Source: Undibacterium sp. Jales W-56
GTDB lineage: Bacteria > Pseudomonadota > Gammaproteobacteria > Burkholderiales > Burkholderiaceae_D
NCBI RefSeq assembly: GCF_025548535.1
Contig: NZ_JAJLQW010000001.1
Span: forward strand, 806,001-870,000
Direction: 5' to 3'
Length of the DNA stretch: 64,000 nucleotides
Part shown: piece by piece, positions 36,646 through 46,032 of the stretch
How positions within the stretch are numbered: the stretch's first letter is position 1
Layout: every line of letters starts with the position of its first letter
Notes under the pieces: generated by a model
Seen by the model: the letters and a program-made list of their open reading frames with translations, nothing else
Database searches by the model: none
Told to the model about the DNA's origin: nothing
Translations under genes and position numbers: made by a program

Positions 36646-37293
36646 ATGGCTGCCGAGGATTTTTTTAACCGCTGGACCAAGGCTAAATCTGTGGCGGCAG
36701 ATGCGCTGACAGACGGGGATGCTGCTGCACCTTTAAGTCCGATAAGTAATCAGACAGCTAGCCAGCAAAACGAAAAAATACCGGCCGCACTGCCGACCAT
36801 GCAAGATGTGGAAAAGCTGAATCATGAATCGGATTTTTCGGCCTATATGAGCTCAGGTGTCGATGAGGATGTCAAGCGCTCGGCAATGAAGAAACTATTT
36901 TCGAATCCGCATTTCAATATCATGGACAGGCTGGATATCTATATCGACGACTACCACACGCCGGACCCGATGCCGCCAGGCATGCTGGAAGCGTTGTTGC
37001 ATGGAAAAGCCTTGCTTGATCCGCTGGGACATCTGCAAAAGAAACTCCAGGAACTGATCAATCCTTCAGAACAACTCGTACTGGTACCAGGCGCAAGCAC
37101 TGCGGCCAGCCAGGAAGACAATTTGCTAAATACAGCCATAGGAAATGAGCTGGATAGCCAACAGTTTGCTTTGCCGGTACCGTCAGACTTACTGGATAAC
37201 CTTATTCCAGTAAGCGCAGACCACGACCTGAGTGGACCTGGCTCAGTCAATCCAAATAAAATCAAGATAGAAGAGACACCGGATCCAGAATGA
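36646..37293 (+). CDS. DUF3306 protein of the formate dehydrogenase cluster
   Basis: 215 residues. The N-terminal FFNRWTKAKS and the central block EKLNHESDFSAYMSSGVDED with RSAMKKLFSNPHFNIMDRLD define the DUF3306 family. The rest is acidic and probably disordered. It begins on the base after the DUF3305 stop and overlaps the ferredoxin gene by four bases. It is soluble, without a signal peptide; the function is unknown. Confidence 0.8.
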   Translation: MAAEDFFNRWTKAKSVAADALTDGDAAAPLSPISNQTASQQNEKIPAALPTMQDVEKLNHESDFSAYMSSGVDEDVKRSAMKKLFSNPHFNIMDRLDIYIDDYHTPDPMPPGMLEALLHGKALLDPLGHLQKKLQELINPSEQLVLVPGASTAASQEDNLLNTAIGNELDSQQFALPVPSDLLDNLIPVSADHDLSGPGSVNPNKIKIEETPDPE

Positions 37294-39374
37294 GTACGCA
37301 ATTTAAAGTCTGCAGTTGCAATAAAACGATGCCTCTCGATACAACGTCGGGTGAAGCCCTGGCGAGAGCGCTGGGCGCGCAGTCAATCCAGGTTCACGAT
37401 ATGCTGTGCCGCCGTGAAGTCGGCAGCTATATGGAAGCCGTCAAAGGCGTCGACGATGTCGTTGTCGCCTGCACGCAGGAGCGGGCGCTGTTCTCTGAAC
37501 TGGCACAACAATCGGTCGCTCCCATCCGCTTCGTGAATATCCGCGAGCAGGCGGGTTGGGGCAAGGAATCTGCATCGGCCATACCAAAAATAGCGGCGCT
37601 ATTGGCCGTGGCAGCTTTGCCGGTGCCGGAGCCGGTGCCGACCGTCAGCTATCAATCGCATGGCAATCTGTTGATCATCGGCACCGCCGGGCAGGCTTTA
37701 CCCTGGGCCAGCAGGCTGGCGGGTCAAATGGATGTCAACGTCCTGTTGACCGACACGCAGAATAGCGATGAGCGTCTGGCGGAGAGGAATTTCCCCGTGT
37801 TTTCCGGCACGCATATCCGGATTGCAGGCTGGCTGGGGGAATTCAAAGTCAACTGGCAGCAATCGAATCCGATTGATCTGGAAACCTGTACCCGATGCAA
37901 TGCCTGTGTGGAAGTATGTCCAGAAAACGCGATTGATTTCAATTATCAGATTGATCTGACTAAATGTAAATCGCACCGCGATTGCGTGAAGGCATGCGGC
38001 GTCATTGGTGCGATTGATTTTGACCGCATGGCGCGCGATCGTAAGGCAGAATTTGACCTGATTTTAGATTTGTCCGCCCAGCCTGTGCTGACGATGCACC
38101 AACTGCCGCAAGGTTATTTTGCGCCAGGTCAGGATCTGGACAAACAATTTGCCATCTCATTGCAACTCACGCAGATGATAGGCGAATTTGAAAAGCCCAA
38201 GTTCTTCGTCTACAAAGACAAGCTATGCGCGCACAGTCGCAGTGGCAAGACTGGGTGCAGTGCGTGTATCGATGTTTGCTCGGCAGCGGCAATTACGCCG
38301 GCAGGCGACAAGATTCAGGTGAATCCGAATCTGTGCGCCGGTTGCGGTGCCTGCACCACGGTATGTCCGACCGGCGCCATGAGTTATACCTATATGCGCG
38401 CACCGGATACGGGTTTGCATATCAAAACCATGCTAAGCACTTACGCCAAAGCGGGTGGGAAAGCGGCTGTCTTGCTGTTGCATAGCAAAGAGGCGGGAGC
38501 CGCCTTATTGCAACGGGTCGGGCAAAATGCCAAAGCAGGCGGACGCGGTTTGCCAGCGCGGGTGTTGCCGCTGGCCTTGCATCACACAGCGTCAACGGGT
38601 ATCGATCTGTGGCTTACGGCGATTGCCTATGGCGCAAACGCGGTTGCGATCATGCTGACGGATGAGGAGGCACCGGAATACCGCCAGGCATTGCAGCAAC
38701 AGATCGATATCGCTCAAGCCATACTTAATGGCTTTGGCTATGGCGGACAACATTTTCATTTAATCGACGTAAGGAGTGCAGCCTCGCTGGAGACCGCCCT
38801 GCATGCCTTGCCATCAGCCTCTGCTGTGCAGATACCGGCAAGCGCGGCCAGCTACAATGTGGCGCAAGACAAGCGCGTGACCCTCGATTTTGCGATCGAC
38901 CACCTGCAAAAAAATGCACCGCTCGAACCGCAGCAGATTGCCCTGCCAGCGGGTGCCCCCTACGGCGCGGTGACGATCAATAAAGATGCCTGTACCTTGT
39001 GTATGTCCTGTGTCGGCGCTTGTCCATCGTCGGCCTTGATGGATAACGCAAACTCGCCGCAAGTCCGGTTTATCGAACGCAATTGCGTGCAATGCGGATT
39101 GTGCGAACAAACCTGTCCTGAGAACGCCATACAACTGATACCGCGACTCTCTTTGCTTGAGTCGACTAAACAAGCGACCGTATTGAATGAAGCGCAGCCC
39201 TACCATTGCATACGCTGCCAGAAGCCTTTCGCTACCGGGCAGATGATAGAGAATATGTTGGCCAAGCTGGCGACGCACGGCGCTTTTTCAGGACATCTCG
39301 ACAGGATAAAAATGTGCTCGGATTGCCGCGTCATCGATATGATGAAAACCAGTGAACTACAACGCCCGCATTGA
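37290..39374 (+). CDS. Multi-cluster 4Fe-4S ferredoxin-like protein (polyferredoxin)
   Basis: 694 residues with many cysteine motifs: CTRCNACVEVCPENAI near residue 200, CKSHRDCVKACG, CSACIDVCSAAAI with CAGCGACTTVCPTGAM (mid-protein), CTLCMSCVGACPSSAL and CVQCGLCEQTCPENAI (near residue 570-615), and a last CIRCQKPF...CSDCR set. Several [4Fe-4S] clusters are therefore expected. No signal peptide or membrane helix, so it is cytoplasmic. Such proteins are typical of FDH3-type clusters and may pass electrons or help assemble clusters. Confidence 0.85.
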   Translation: MSTQFKVCSCNKTMPLDTTSGEALARALGAQSIQVHDMLCRREVGSYMEAVKGVDDVVVACTQERALFSELAQQSVAPIRFVNIREQAGWGKESASAIPKIAALLAVAALPVPEPVPTVSYQSHGNLLIIGTAGQALPWASRLAGQMDVNVLLTDTQNSDERLAERNFPVFSGTHIRIAGWLGEFKVNWQQSNPIDLETCTRCNACVEVCPENAIDFNYQIDLTKCKSHRDCVKACGVIGAIDFDRMARDRKAEFDLILDLSAQPVLTMHQLPQGYFAPGQDLDKQFAISLQLTQMIGEFEKPKFFVYKDKLCAHSRSGKTGCSACIDVCSAAAITPAGDKIQVNPNLCAGCGACTTVCPTGAMSYTYMRAPDTGLHIKTMLSTYAKAGGKAAVLLLHSKEAGAALLQRVGQNAKAGGRGLPARVLPLALHHTASTGIDLWLTAIAYGANAVAIMLTDEEAPEYRQALQQQIDIAQAILNGFGYGGQHFHLIDVRSAASLETALHALPSASAVQIPASAASYNVAQDKRVTLDFAIDHLQKNAPLEPQQIALPAGAPYGAVTINKDACTLCMSCVGACPSSALMDNANSPQVRFIERNCVQCGLCEQTCPENAIQLIPRLSLLESTKQATVLNEAQPYHCIRCQKPFATGQMIENMLAKLATHGAFSGHLDRIKMCSDCRVIDMMKTSELQRPH

Positions 39375-39388
39375 CTATAACGATAAAA

Positions 39389-40003
39389 ATGACAAGCAGC
39401 CAATCGATCCAATTTGAAACAGCCGACCAGGGCGAAGAAACTGCCAGAGCCGATTTATACGGTTTGCTGGCGACCCTGTTTTATGCCCCGCCTTCTGCAT
39501 CCTTGTTAAACACCTTGTCTGCGGCGCAAACTCAGGGCGAGGGTGTGCTAGGCCAGGCCTGGAGCGGTCTGGTGCAGACCGCGCGCGTTGCCAATGCCGA
39601 GCAGGTCAGGGAGGAATACGAACAGCTTTTTATCGGCGTGGGCAAGCCTGAAGTGATGTTGTACGGCTCGTATTACATCAGCGGCTTCCTGATGGAAAAA
39701 CCTTTGGCGGCATTACGTACCGATCTGGCGCAAATGGGCTTGGAGAGAATCGAGAGCGTGGTGGAAACCGAGGATCACATTGCTTCGCTGTGTGAAGTGA
39801 TGCGCTACCTGATAGCTTCGGAGGATATTCTACAAGCGCATATTGCCAGCCAGAAAAAATTCTTCGGCGCACATATGCAAGCCTGGGTGTTGGAATTGTG
39901 CGATGCGGTAACGGCGCATCCGTCAGCGGTTTTTTATGCAGCGACCGCTAATTTAGCCAGGGCATTTTTTGAAGTGGAAATGCAGGCCTTTGATATGACG
40001 TAG
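39389..40003 (+). CDS. TorD/DmsD-family chaperone for the molybdoenzyme
   Basis: 204 residues, nearly all helical. ARADLYGLLATLFYAPPSAS, EEYEQLFIGVGKPEVMLYGS and EDHIASLCEVMRYLI are the conserved TorD/DmsD blocks. Such chaperones bind the Tat signal and the apoenzyme and prevent export before cofactor insertion. Its likely client is the alpha subunit at 40522. The ATG at 39389 was chosen; an in-frame TTG at 39371 overlaps the previous stop. Confidence 0.82.
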   Translation: MTSSQSIQFETADQGEETARADLYGLLATLFYAPPSASLLNTLSAAQTQGEGVLGQAWSGLVQTARVANAEQVREEYEQLFIGVGKPEVMLYGSYYISGFLMEKPLAALRTDLAQMGLERIESVVETEDHIASLCEVMRYLIASEDILQAHIASQKKFFGAHMQAWVLELCDAVTAHPSAVFYAATANLARAFFEVEMQAFDMT

Positions 40004-40013
40004 TTGTATACAA
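40004..40013. promoter_or_regulatory. Palindrome TTGTATACAA, candidate GntR-type operator
   Basis: A perfect 10-bp palindrome directly after the chaperone stop, in the form typical of GntR-family (FadR subfamily) operators. It begins a 308-base gap before the formate dehydrogenase structural genes, which probably contains their promoter; nothing else recognisable is in that gap. A chance palindrome is possible. Confidence 0.3.
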
Positions 40014-40311
40014 TAAACTCAAAATAGTGGAATACGGGTTTCTATATGCTTGTTTTGAATAGTGAAAATATTTCATTCTTAAAAAGCGTATTATTACGTG
40101 TCATTATGGGTTCAAGGTAAGTCTTAAGTAATTGCTGCGTGGTAAGCTGACAAAAATTTGGAGACAAGACAAAAATCAATCGCATACACAGTGGGTCTTT
40201 TGTATGTTCTTTTCGATGTGCCTGAGTCATAGCGGTCCAAGCGGTACATCCCAGGCATAATTTTTGATATTGGTCTCTTCCTGATGTTGGGTGCTTTGAA
40301 GAGAGGCAAGT

Positions 40312-40506
40312 ATGGAACAGAAAATCAAGCGTCGCAGTTTGCTCGGTGGTTTGGGGCTCGGTGCTGCCGTCGCCCTGGTCGCCACCAAAACCGTAACGAC
40401 GGTTCAACATCATTCTGCCGACGTGAATGCTGCTGCAGAACCGGCAGGCGATGGTTACCGGCTGACCACGCACATCAAAAAATATTATCGTACTACCACC
40501 ATCTGA
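40312..40506 (+). CDS. Small Tat-signal protein of formate dehydrogenase region
   Basis: 64 residues. The N-terminus KRRSLLGGLGLGAAVALVAT is a twin-arginine signal with a following hydrophobic stretch; the remainder ends DGYRLTTHIKKYYRTTTI. This matches the small 'formate dehydrogenase region TAT target' family, known only from FDH neighbourhoods. It may be exported or stay anchored as an assembly factor. It lies 15 bases before the alpha subunit. Confidence 0.78.
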   Translation: MEQKIKRRSLLGGLGLGAAVALVATKTVTTVQHHSADVNAAAEPAGDGYRLTTHIKKYYRTTTI

Positions 40507-40521
40507 TAGCGGAGTGAAGCC

Positions 40522-43482
40522 ATGTTGCTGACTCGTAAGGGCGACGCGGGATCGCGTGCACAAAATCGTTTTTCCTCCAGTCTTGCAGATAGTTTGTCGC
40601 GCGCATTGCCGACGATGGACAGGCGGGGATTTTTGAAACGTTCCGGCATCGGCGTCGGCGCCGGTATCGCAGCGTCGCAGCTGGGTTTGATCCAAAAAGC
40701 CAAAGCCTCCGATGCGGCAAAAGGCGAGGGCAGCAAGATCGAGGTGCGCCGCACCGTCTGCACCCATTGCTCAGTCGGCTGCGCCGTCGATGCGGTAGTG
40801 GAAAACGGCGTCTGGGTGCGGCAGGAGCCGGTATTCGATTCCCCGATCAACCTCGGCGCCCATTGCGCCAAAGGTGCGGCCCTGCGCGAGCACGGTCATG
40901 GCGAATACCGCCTGAAATATCCGATGAAGCTGGTCAATGGCAAGTATCAGCGCATCAGTTGGGACCAGGCTCTGAATGAAATTTCCGCCAAGTTGCTGGA
41001 AGTCAAAAAGAATTCCGGCCCGGACTCGACGTTCTTCGTCGGCTCATCCAAACATAATAACGAACAAGCGGCTTTGTTGCGTAAGTTCGTCTCGTTTTAC
41101 GGCACCAATAATACCGATCATCAGGCCCGTATCTGCCACTCAACCACAGTCGCCGGCGTCGCCAATACCTGGGGTTATGGTGCGATGACGAACAGCTACA
41201 ACGATATGCAAAATTCCAAGGCGGCCTTGTATATCGGCTCCAATGCGGCGGAGGCGCATCCGGTCTCGATGCTGCACTTGCTGCATGCCAAGGAAAACGG
41301 TTGCAAAGTTATCGTGGTCGATCCACGTTATACCCGTACCGCGGCGAAATCGGATCAATACATTCGTTTGCGTTCCGGCTCGGATATCCCGTTCTTATAC
41401 GGCATGATGTACCACATCTTCAAGAATGGCTGGGAAGATAAGCAATACATCAGCGACCGGGTCTATGGCATGGAAAAAGTCAAAGACGAAGTCATGAAGT
41501 GGACGCCCGAAAAAGTAGAAGAAGCCTGTGGCGTGCCAGAAGCTGAAGTGTATAAGGCCGCCGAGACCATGGCAAAGAATCGTCCATCCACGGTAGTCTG
41601 GTGCATGGGACAAACGCAGCACACGATCGGTAATGCAATCGTCCGCGCTTCATGCCTGTTGCAACTGGTACTCGGCAATGTCGGCAAGTCTGGCGGCGGC
41701 ACCAATATCTTCCGTGGCCATGACAATGTGCAGGGAGCGACCGACGTCGGCCCGAATCCCGATTCATTGCCCGGCTATTTCGGCCTGGCAGCCGGTGCGT
41801 GGAAGCACTGGTGCGCGGTCTGGGGCGTGGATTACGAGTGGGTGAAAAAGCAGTTCGCATCGCAGGCCATGATGGAAAAATCCGGCACCACCGTGTCGCG
41901 CTGGGTCGATGCGGTGCTCGAAAAAAATGAATTCATCGATCAGGAAAACAACGTCAAAGCGATGGTGTTCTGGGGCCACGCGCCGAACTCGCAGACCCGC
42001 GGTCTGGAGATGAAAAAGGCGTTTGACAAGCTCGACCTGCTGGTCGTGATCGATCCCTACCCGTCTGCGACAGCGGCGATGGCCGCGATGAAAACAGACG
42101 GTCAGGAGCTCAATCCCAAGCGTGAAGTGTATTTGCTGCCCGCTGCCACACAGTTTGAAACATCCGGTTCAGTGACTGCGTCGAATCGTTCCATCCAGTG
42201 GCGCGAAAAAGTCATCGAACCTTTGTTCGAGTCGCGCACCGATCACATGATCATGTACCAGCTTGCAGAAAAACTCGGTTTCGCCAAAGAACTGGTCGCC
42301 AAGTTAAAACTGGTCAAAGGCAAGGGCGGCATGATGGAGCCTGAACCGGAATCGATGCTGCAAGAAATCAATCGCGGCGCCTGGACCATAGGCTACACCG
42401 GTCAGTCACCGGAACGCCTGAAGTCACACATGCGCAATATGCATATGTTTGACGTAAAAACTTTGAGGTGTAAAGGCGGCAAGGATCCGATCACCGGCTA
42501 TGACATCACCGGCGATTATTTCGGCTTGCCATGGCCATGTTATGGCACACCGGAACTCAAGCATCCCGGTTCGCCGAACTTGTATGACACCTCCAAGCAT
42601 GTGATGGATGGCGGCGGTAACTTCCGCGCGAATTTCGGTGTCGAGCGAGAGGGCGTGAGTCTGCTGGCAGAAGACGGCTCGCATTCACTCGGTGCCGACA
42701 TCACGACCGGCTATCCCGAATTCGACCATATCCTGTTGAAAAAACTCGGCTGGTGGAGCGATTTGACTGAGGCCGAACAAAAGGCTGCCGAAGGTAAAAA
42801 CTGGAAGACCGATTTGTCCGGCGGCATCCAGCGTGTCGTCATGAAGGTGCACGGTTGCCATCCATTCGGTAACGCCAAGGCGCGTGCCGTGGTATGGAAT
42901 TTTCCTGACCCGGTGCCGCTGCATCGCGAGCCTTTATTCGGCACCCGTCCCGATCTGGTGGCTAAATATCCTACGCACGATGACAAGAAGGCCTTCTGGC
43001 GCTTGCCGACTTTGTATAAGTCAGTGCAGCAGAAAAACGTCGAAGCAAAATTGTACGAGAAATTCCCTATCATCCTGACCTCCGGTCGCCTGGTTGAGTA
43101 CGAGGGCGGCGGCGAAGAGACCCGCTCGAATCCGTGGCTGGCCGAGCTGCAACAGGAGAACTTCGTCGAGATGAATCCGAAAGCGGCCACCGACCGCGGT
43201 ATCCGCGACGGTGAATATGTTCATGTGGTCACGCCGACCGGTGCGCGTATCAAGGTCAAGGCGATGGTCACACCGCGGGTGGGCGTCGATACCGCGTTTA
43301 TTCCTTTCCATTTCTCTGGCTGGTGGCAAGGTAAGGATATGAAAGAGTTTTATCCTGAGGGGGCTATGCCTATCGTGCGTGGCGAGGCGGTGAATACCGC
43401 CACCACCTACGGTTACGACTCCGTCACGATGATGCAGGAAACCAAGACCACCATCTGCAATATTGAAAAAATCGCAGTGTAA
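40522..43482 (+). CDS. fdhA: Formate dehydrogenase alpha subunit (molybdopterin, FDH3 type)
   Basis: 986 residues. A twin-arginine signal (MDRRGFLKRSGIGVGAG, near residue 32) follows an unusually long N-region. The [4Fe-4S] ligands are C80, C83, C87 and C115 (TVCTHCSVGC...GAHC). The molybdenum ligand is C205 in QARICHSTTVAG, encoded by TGC, so it is a cysteine and not a selenocysteine enzyme. The remaining molybdopterin domains extend to the C-terminal dinucleotide-binding part. It oxidises formate to CO2 in the periplasm and passes electrons to the beta subunit. GGAG before the ATG supports the start. Confidence 0.95.
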   Translation: MLLTRKGDAGSRAQNRFSSSLADSLSRALPTMDRRGFLKRSGIGVGAGIAASQLGLIQKAKASDAAKGEGSKIEVRRTVCTHCSVGCAVDAVVENGVWVRQEPVFDSPINLGAHCAKGAALREHGHGEYRLKYPMKLVNGKYQRISWDQALNEISAKLLEVKKNSGPDSTFFVGSSKHNNEQAALLRKFVSFYGTNNTDHQARICHSTTVAGVANTWGYGAMTNSYNDMQNSKAALYIGSNAAEAHPVSMLHLLHAKENGCKVIVVDPRYTRTAAKSDQYIRLRSGSDIPFLYGMMYHIFKNGWEDKQYISDRVYGMEKVKDEVMKWTPEKVEEACGVPEAEVYKAAETMAKNRPSTVVWCMGQTQHTIGNAIVRASCLLQLVLGNVGKSGGGTNIFRGHDNVQGATDVGPNPDSLPGYFGLAAGAWKHWCAVWGVDYEWVKKQFASQAMMEKSGTTVSRWVDAVLEKNEFIDQENNVKAMVFWGHAPNSQTRGLEMKKAFDKLDLLVVIDPYPSATAAMAAMKTDGQELNPKREVYLLPAATQFETSGSVTASNRSIQWREKVIEPLFESRTDHMIMYQLAEKLGFAKELVAKLKLVKGKGGMMEPEPESMLQEINRGAWTIGYTGQSPERLKSHMRNMHMFDVKTLRCKGGKDPITGYDITGDYFGLPWPCYGTPELKHPGSPNLYDTSKHVMDGGGNFRANFGVEREGVSLLAEDGSHSLGADITTGYPEFDHILLKKLGWWSDLTEAEQKAAEGKNWKTDLSGGIQRVVMKVHGCHPFGNAKARAVVWNFPDPVPLHREPLFGTRPDLVAKYPTHDDKKAFWRLPTLYKSVQQKNVEAKLYEKFPIILTSGRLVEYEGGGEETRSNPWLAELQQENFVEMNPKAATDRGIRDGEYVHVVTPTGARIKVKAMVTPRVGVDTAFIPFHFSGWWQGKDMKEFYPEGAMPIVRGEAVNTATTYGYDSVTMMQETKTTICNIEKIAV

Positions 43483-43500
43483 TTTCATAGGGGAATCGAC

Positions 43501-44139
43501 ATGGCTAGAATGAAATTTATCTGCGATGCAGAGCGTTGTATTGAGTGTAATGGCTGCGTGACAGCGTGTAAAAACGAACATGAAGTGCCTTGGGGAGTGA
43601 ACCGTCGCCGGGTCGTCACCGTCAATGATGGCGTCGTCGGGCAAGAAAAATCGATGTCGGTTGCTTGCATGCATTGCTCCGATGCGCCATGTATGGCGGT
43701 TTGTCCGGTCGATTGTTTTTATCGTACCGACGAAGGCGTGGTCCTGCATAACAAGGATGTGTGCATCGGTTGCGGTTATTGCTCTTACGCCTGTCCGTTT
43801 GGCGCGCCGCAGTTCCCATCGAACGGCACCTTCGGTTTGCGCGGCAAGATGGATAAATGCACTTTCTGCGCCGGTGGTCCGGAAGAAGACGGCTCGGAAA
43901 AAGAATTTGAAAAGTATGGCCGCAACCGCCTGTCCGAAGGCAAATTGCCGTTGTGCGCCGAGATGTGTTCCACCAAGGCTTTGCTGGGTGGCGATGGCGA
44001 TGTGATAGCCGATATTTTCCGCACCCGGGTAGTCAAGCGCGGTAAAGGCAGCGAGGTATTCGGCTGGGGCACAGCCTATGGCAAAACCCCACATCAAGAC
44101 GCAAAACCTGTAACTGAGCCTGTCACTGAGGTGAAGTGA
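43501..44139 (+). CDS. fdhB: Formate dehydrogenase beta subunit (4Fe-4S)
   Basis: 212 residues with four cysteine groups: CDAERCIECNGCVTACKNEH, CMHCSDAPCMAVCPVDCF, CIGCGYCSYACPFGAP and CTFCAGG with LPLCAEMCSTKALLGGD, enough for four [4Fe-4S] clusters. The length and motifs match the FDH3 beta subunit (also called fdh3B). It is soluble, without its own signal, and is carried through Tat with alpha. It transfers electrons to the membrane cytochrome b. Its stop overlaps the next start (TGATG). Confidence 0.93.
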   Translation: MARMKFICDAERCIECNGCVTACKNEHEVPWGVNRRRVVTVNDGVVGQEKSMSVACMHCSDAPCMAVCPVDCFYRTDEGVVLHNKDVCIGCGYCSYACPFGAPQFPSNGTFGLRGKMDKCTFCAGGPEEDGSEKEFEKYGRNRLSEGKLPLCAEMCSTKALLGGDGDVIADIFRTRVVKRGKGSEVFGWGTAYGKTPHQDAKPVTEPVTEVK

Positions 44140-44369
44140 TGAAAACCTTATCTGCATTGGTCGTTGCGACGGCGCTGGCGGTTGGCCTGAGTGCTTGCGG
44201 TGAGCGCAATCAGTCGCTGGCGAACAATAAAAAAGATGCCGAGAAGCCTTGGCACGGCGCCAAAAACGAATTCGTGGCAAAAGGCTGGACGCCTGGTGAC
44301 CAGACTAGCTGGAACGCGCAAATTCGTGCGCGCGGCCAGAATCAGAACGAGTACGCTAAAACGAATTGA
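44139..44369 (+). CDS. Small lipoprotein of the formate dehydrogenase operon
   Basis: 76 residues. A lipoprotein signal (TLSALVVATALAVGLSAC, lipobox LSAC) is followed by a short hydrophilic tail (EKPWHGAKNEFVAKGWTPGD, QIRARGQNQNEYAKTN). No family known to me. It overlaps the beta gene by one base and ends ten bases before the gamma gene, so it is expressed with the enzyme and may help anchor or assemble it. Confidence 0.7.
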   Translation: MKTLSALVVATALAVGLSACGERNQSLANNKKDAEKPWHGAKNEFVAKGWTPGDQTSWNAQIRARGQNQNEYAKTN

Positions 44370-44379
44370 GGGAGCAGGC

Positions 44380-45558
44380 ATGAAACAGGTATTTGCCTCA
44401 TTAGCGATTGTTGCCGGTAGTTTGTTTTTAGCTCCTGCCAGTGATGCAGTCGCACAAAACCAAGCGGTCCCGGATCCTGCGCCAGCAGCCGCTTCGGCAG
44501 CGATTGCGCCGTTGCCTGATAAATTGGGCGGGATTGAATCGATCGATATCCTGAAGCAAAATCAGGCCGAGCGAACCAAGGATCAGCCGGGCAACCTGGC
44601 ACCGACTTTTCGCATCGTCAATGACGGGCAAAAAAATTATTCGAGTTTGCCGGCATTGGAAGCCGGTGTGCTGATACAGGGAAAAACCCAGTTTCCAGGT
44701 CAGACAAAAGCAGTGACTGCGGGCGAAGCCTGGCGCCAGTACCGGAATGGACCTTTGACCTTATATGGCGGCTGGCTGATCCTGTTAGCCTTGGCGGCGG
44801 TGATTGGCGTGTACTCGATCCGTGGTCAGGTCAAGTTGTCGGAGCCGCGCACCGGCCGGCTGATTGAGCGCTTCACACCGGGTGAAAGAACCCTGCACTG
44901 GACGATGGCCTTGAGTTTTGTGTCGCTGGCGATTTCCGGCATGATCATGCTGTTTGGCAAGCATGTCCTGATGCCGGTATTCGGCCTGACCTTGTTTGGC
45001 TGGCTGGCTTTTTTATGCAAGAACATTCACAACTTCATCGGTCCGGTATTTAGCGTTTCGATTATTTTGTTCTTTGTGAAATTCGTCAAAGATAACTTGC
45101 CTACGGTGACTGATATCAAATGGTTTGCGAAATTCGGTGGTTTGCTGAGCGGCGAACATGTGAGTTCGCATCGTTTCAATGCCGGCGAAAAGGTCGTATT
45201 CTGGGGTGTCGTCGTATTCTTTGGCTTGATCGTGACGGGCTCCGGTTTTGTGCTCGACATGCTGGTGCCGAATTTTGAATACACGCGCGCTGTGATGCAA
45301 CTTGCCAGCGTTATTCATATCGTTGCGGCCTTGCTGGCTGCTGCAATGGTGATTGGTCACATCTACCTGGGCACCCTGGGTATGGAAGGCGCGTATGAGG
45401 CAATGCGCACCGGTTATGTCGATGATTCCTGGGCCAAAGAACACCATGATCTGTGGTATGCAGACATAGAAAATGGAAAAATTCCACGGCTACGGACCAG
45501 CGAACCTGCCGCTACTGCAGCGCCCGGGAATGCTGCCACCTCGACTTTGAACGCTTGA
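44380..45558 (+). CDS. fdhC: Formate dehydrogenase gamma subunit (cytochrome b)
   Basis: 392 residues. An N-terminal signal-like helix, ~100 periplasmic residues, then a helix (LYGGWLILLALAAVIGVYSI) and a four-helix cytochrome b domain (HWTMALSFVSLAISGMIMLF, FIGPVFSVSIILFFVKFV, FWGVVVFFGLIVTGSGFVLD, VIHIVAALLAAAMVIGHIYL) with histidines that can bind two hemes. It anchors the enzyme and reduces quinone. The N-terminal periplasmic extension is longer than in FdnI-type subunits, as usual in FDH3 clusters. GAGGGAG precedes the ATG. Confidence 0.9.
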   Translation: MKQVFASLAIVAGSLFLAPASDAVAQNQAVPDPAPAAASAAIAPLPDKLGGIESIDILKQNQAERTKDQPGNLAPTFRIVNDGQKNYSSLPALEAGVLIQGKTQFPGQTKAVTAGEAWRQYRNGPLTLYGGWLILLALAAVIGVYSIRGQVKLSEPRTGRLIERFTPGERTLHWTMALSFVSLAISGMIMLFGKHVLMPVFGLTLFGWLAFLCKNIHNFIGPVFSVSIILFFVKFVKDNLPTVTDIKWFAKFGGLLSGEHVSSHRFNAGEKVVFWGVVVFFGLIVTGSGFVLDMLVPNFEYTRAVMQLASVIHIVAALLAAAMVIGHIYLGTLGMEGAYEAMRTGYVDDSWAKEHHDLWYADIENGKIPRLRTSEPAATAAPGNAATSTLNA

Positions 45559-45569
45559 CGGAGTCAACA

Positions 45570-45908
45570 ATGAAAAAATTAGTCTTCTTATGCGCGGCAC
45601 TGATGACGGGTGCTTGCTTTGCCAAATTACCGGCGCTAAATGATGAGGCTAAAGCCAAAGCCGATGAAGCCAAAGCTAAAACGGCTTGGTCGGATAAAGT
45701 CGCTGCATTTCAATTATGCAAAGCCCAGGACCGCACTGCTGCACATTATTTGAAAACCAAAGCAGTTGCTGAAAAACCGCCGGTAGCCACGCCAGCCTGC
45801 GCTGATCCGGGTGCGTATGTATCGCCGCTGACAGCGGCAGCGGCGACCCCTGCCGCTTCGAATGCGGCAGTGAGCATCCCTGCCAATGCACCGGCCGTTA
45901 AGAAATAA
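45570..45908 (+). CDS. Small exported protein at the end of the formate dehydrogenase operon
   Basis: 112 residues with a signal peptide (KKLVFLCAALMTGACFA). The mature part is Ala/Lys-rich (EAKAKADEAKAKTAWSDKVA) with two cysteines (FQLCKAQDR, TPACADPG) and an Ala/Pro tail. GGAG seven bases before the ATG confirms the start; it begins 11 bases after the gamma stop. No known function. The Lys/Ala helix could be a short periplasmic coiled coil. Confidence 0.65.
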   Translation: MKKLVFLCAALMTGACFAKLPALNDEAKAKADEAKAKTAWSDKVAAFQLCKAQDRTAAHYLKTKAVAEKPPVATPACADPGAYVSPLTAAAATPAASNAAVSIPANAPAVKK

Positions 45909-45914
45909 TTTCAT

Positions 45915-45994
45915 ATACTCCCTTTAAAAGTCAAAATTATCTGCCCAGTCCGCACATGTATCTTGTGTAATTGAAAAATACCAGGAGGGAGTAT
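45915..45994. repeat. 80-bp palindromic repeat family, copy 2
   Basis: ATACTCCCT (45915-45923) and AGGGAGTAT (45986-45994) are exact inverted ends. The central GCCCAGTCCGCACAT (45943-45957) and the ATTGAAAAATAC block match copy 1 at 13397-13478. It lies between the formate dehydrogenase operon and fdhD. Confidence 0.7.
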
Positions 45995-46032
45995 GCTTTT
46001 AAGGCAAATTCTTCCGCATTGAAAAGCAAGCT

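Noticed and set aside
41134..41136. Possible selenocysteine in formate dehydrogenase
   Set aside because: The codon is TGC, so the molybdenum ligand is cysteine; no in-frame TGA or SECIS is needed.
43021..44280. A 419-codon open frame on the minus strand across fdhA and fdhB
   Set aside because: It is antisense to two genes with clear motifs, has a random His/Arg-rich composition, and no family match.
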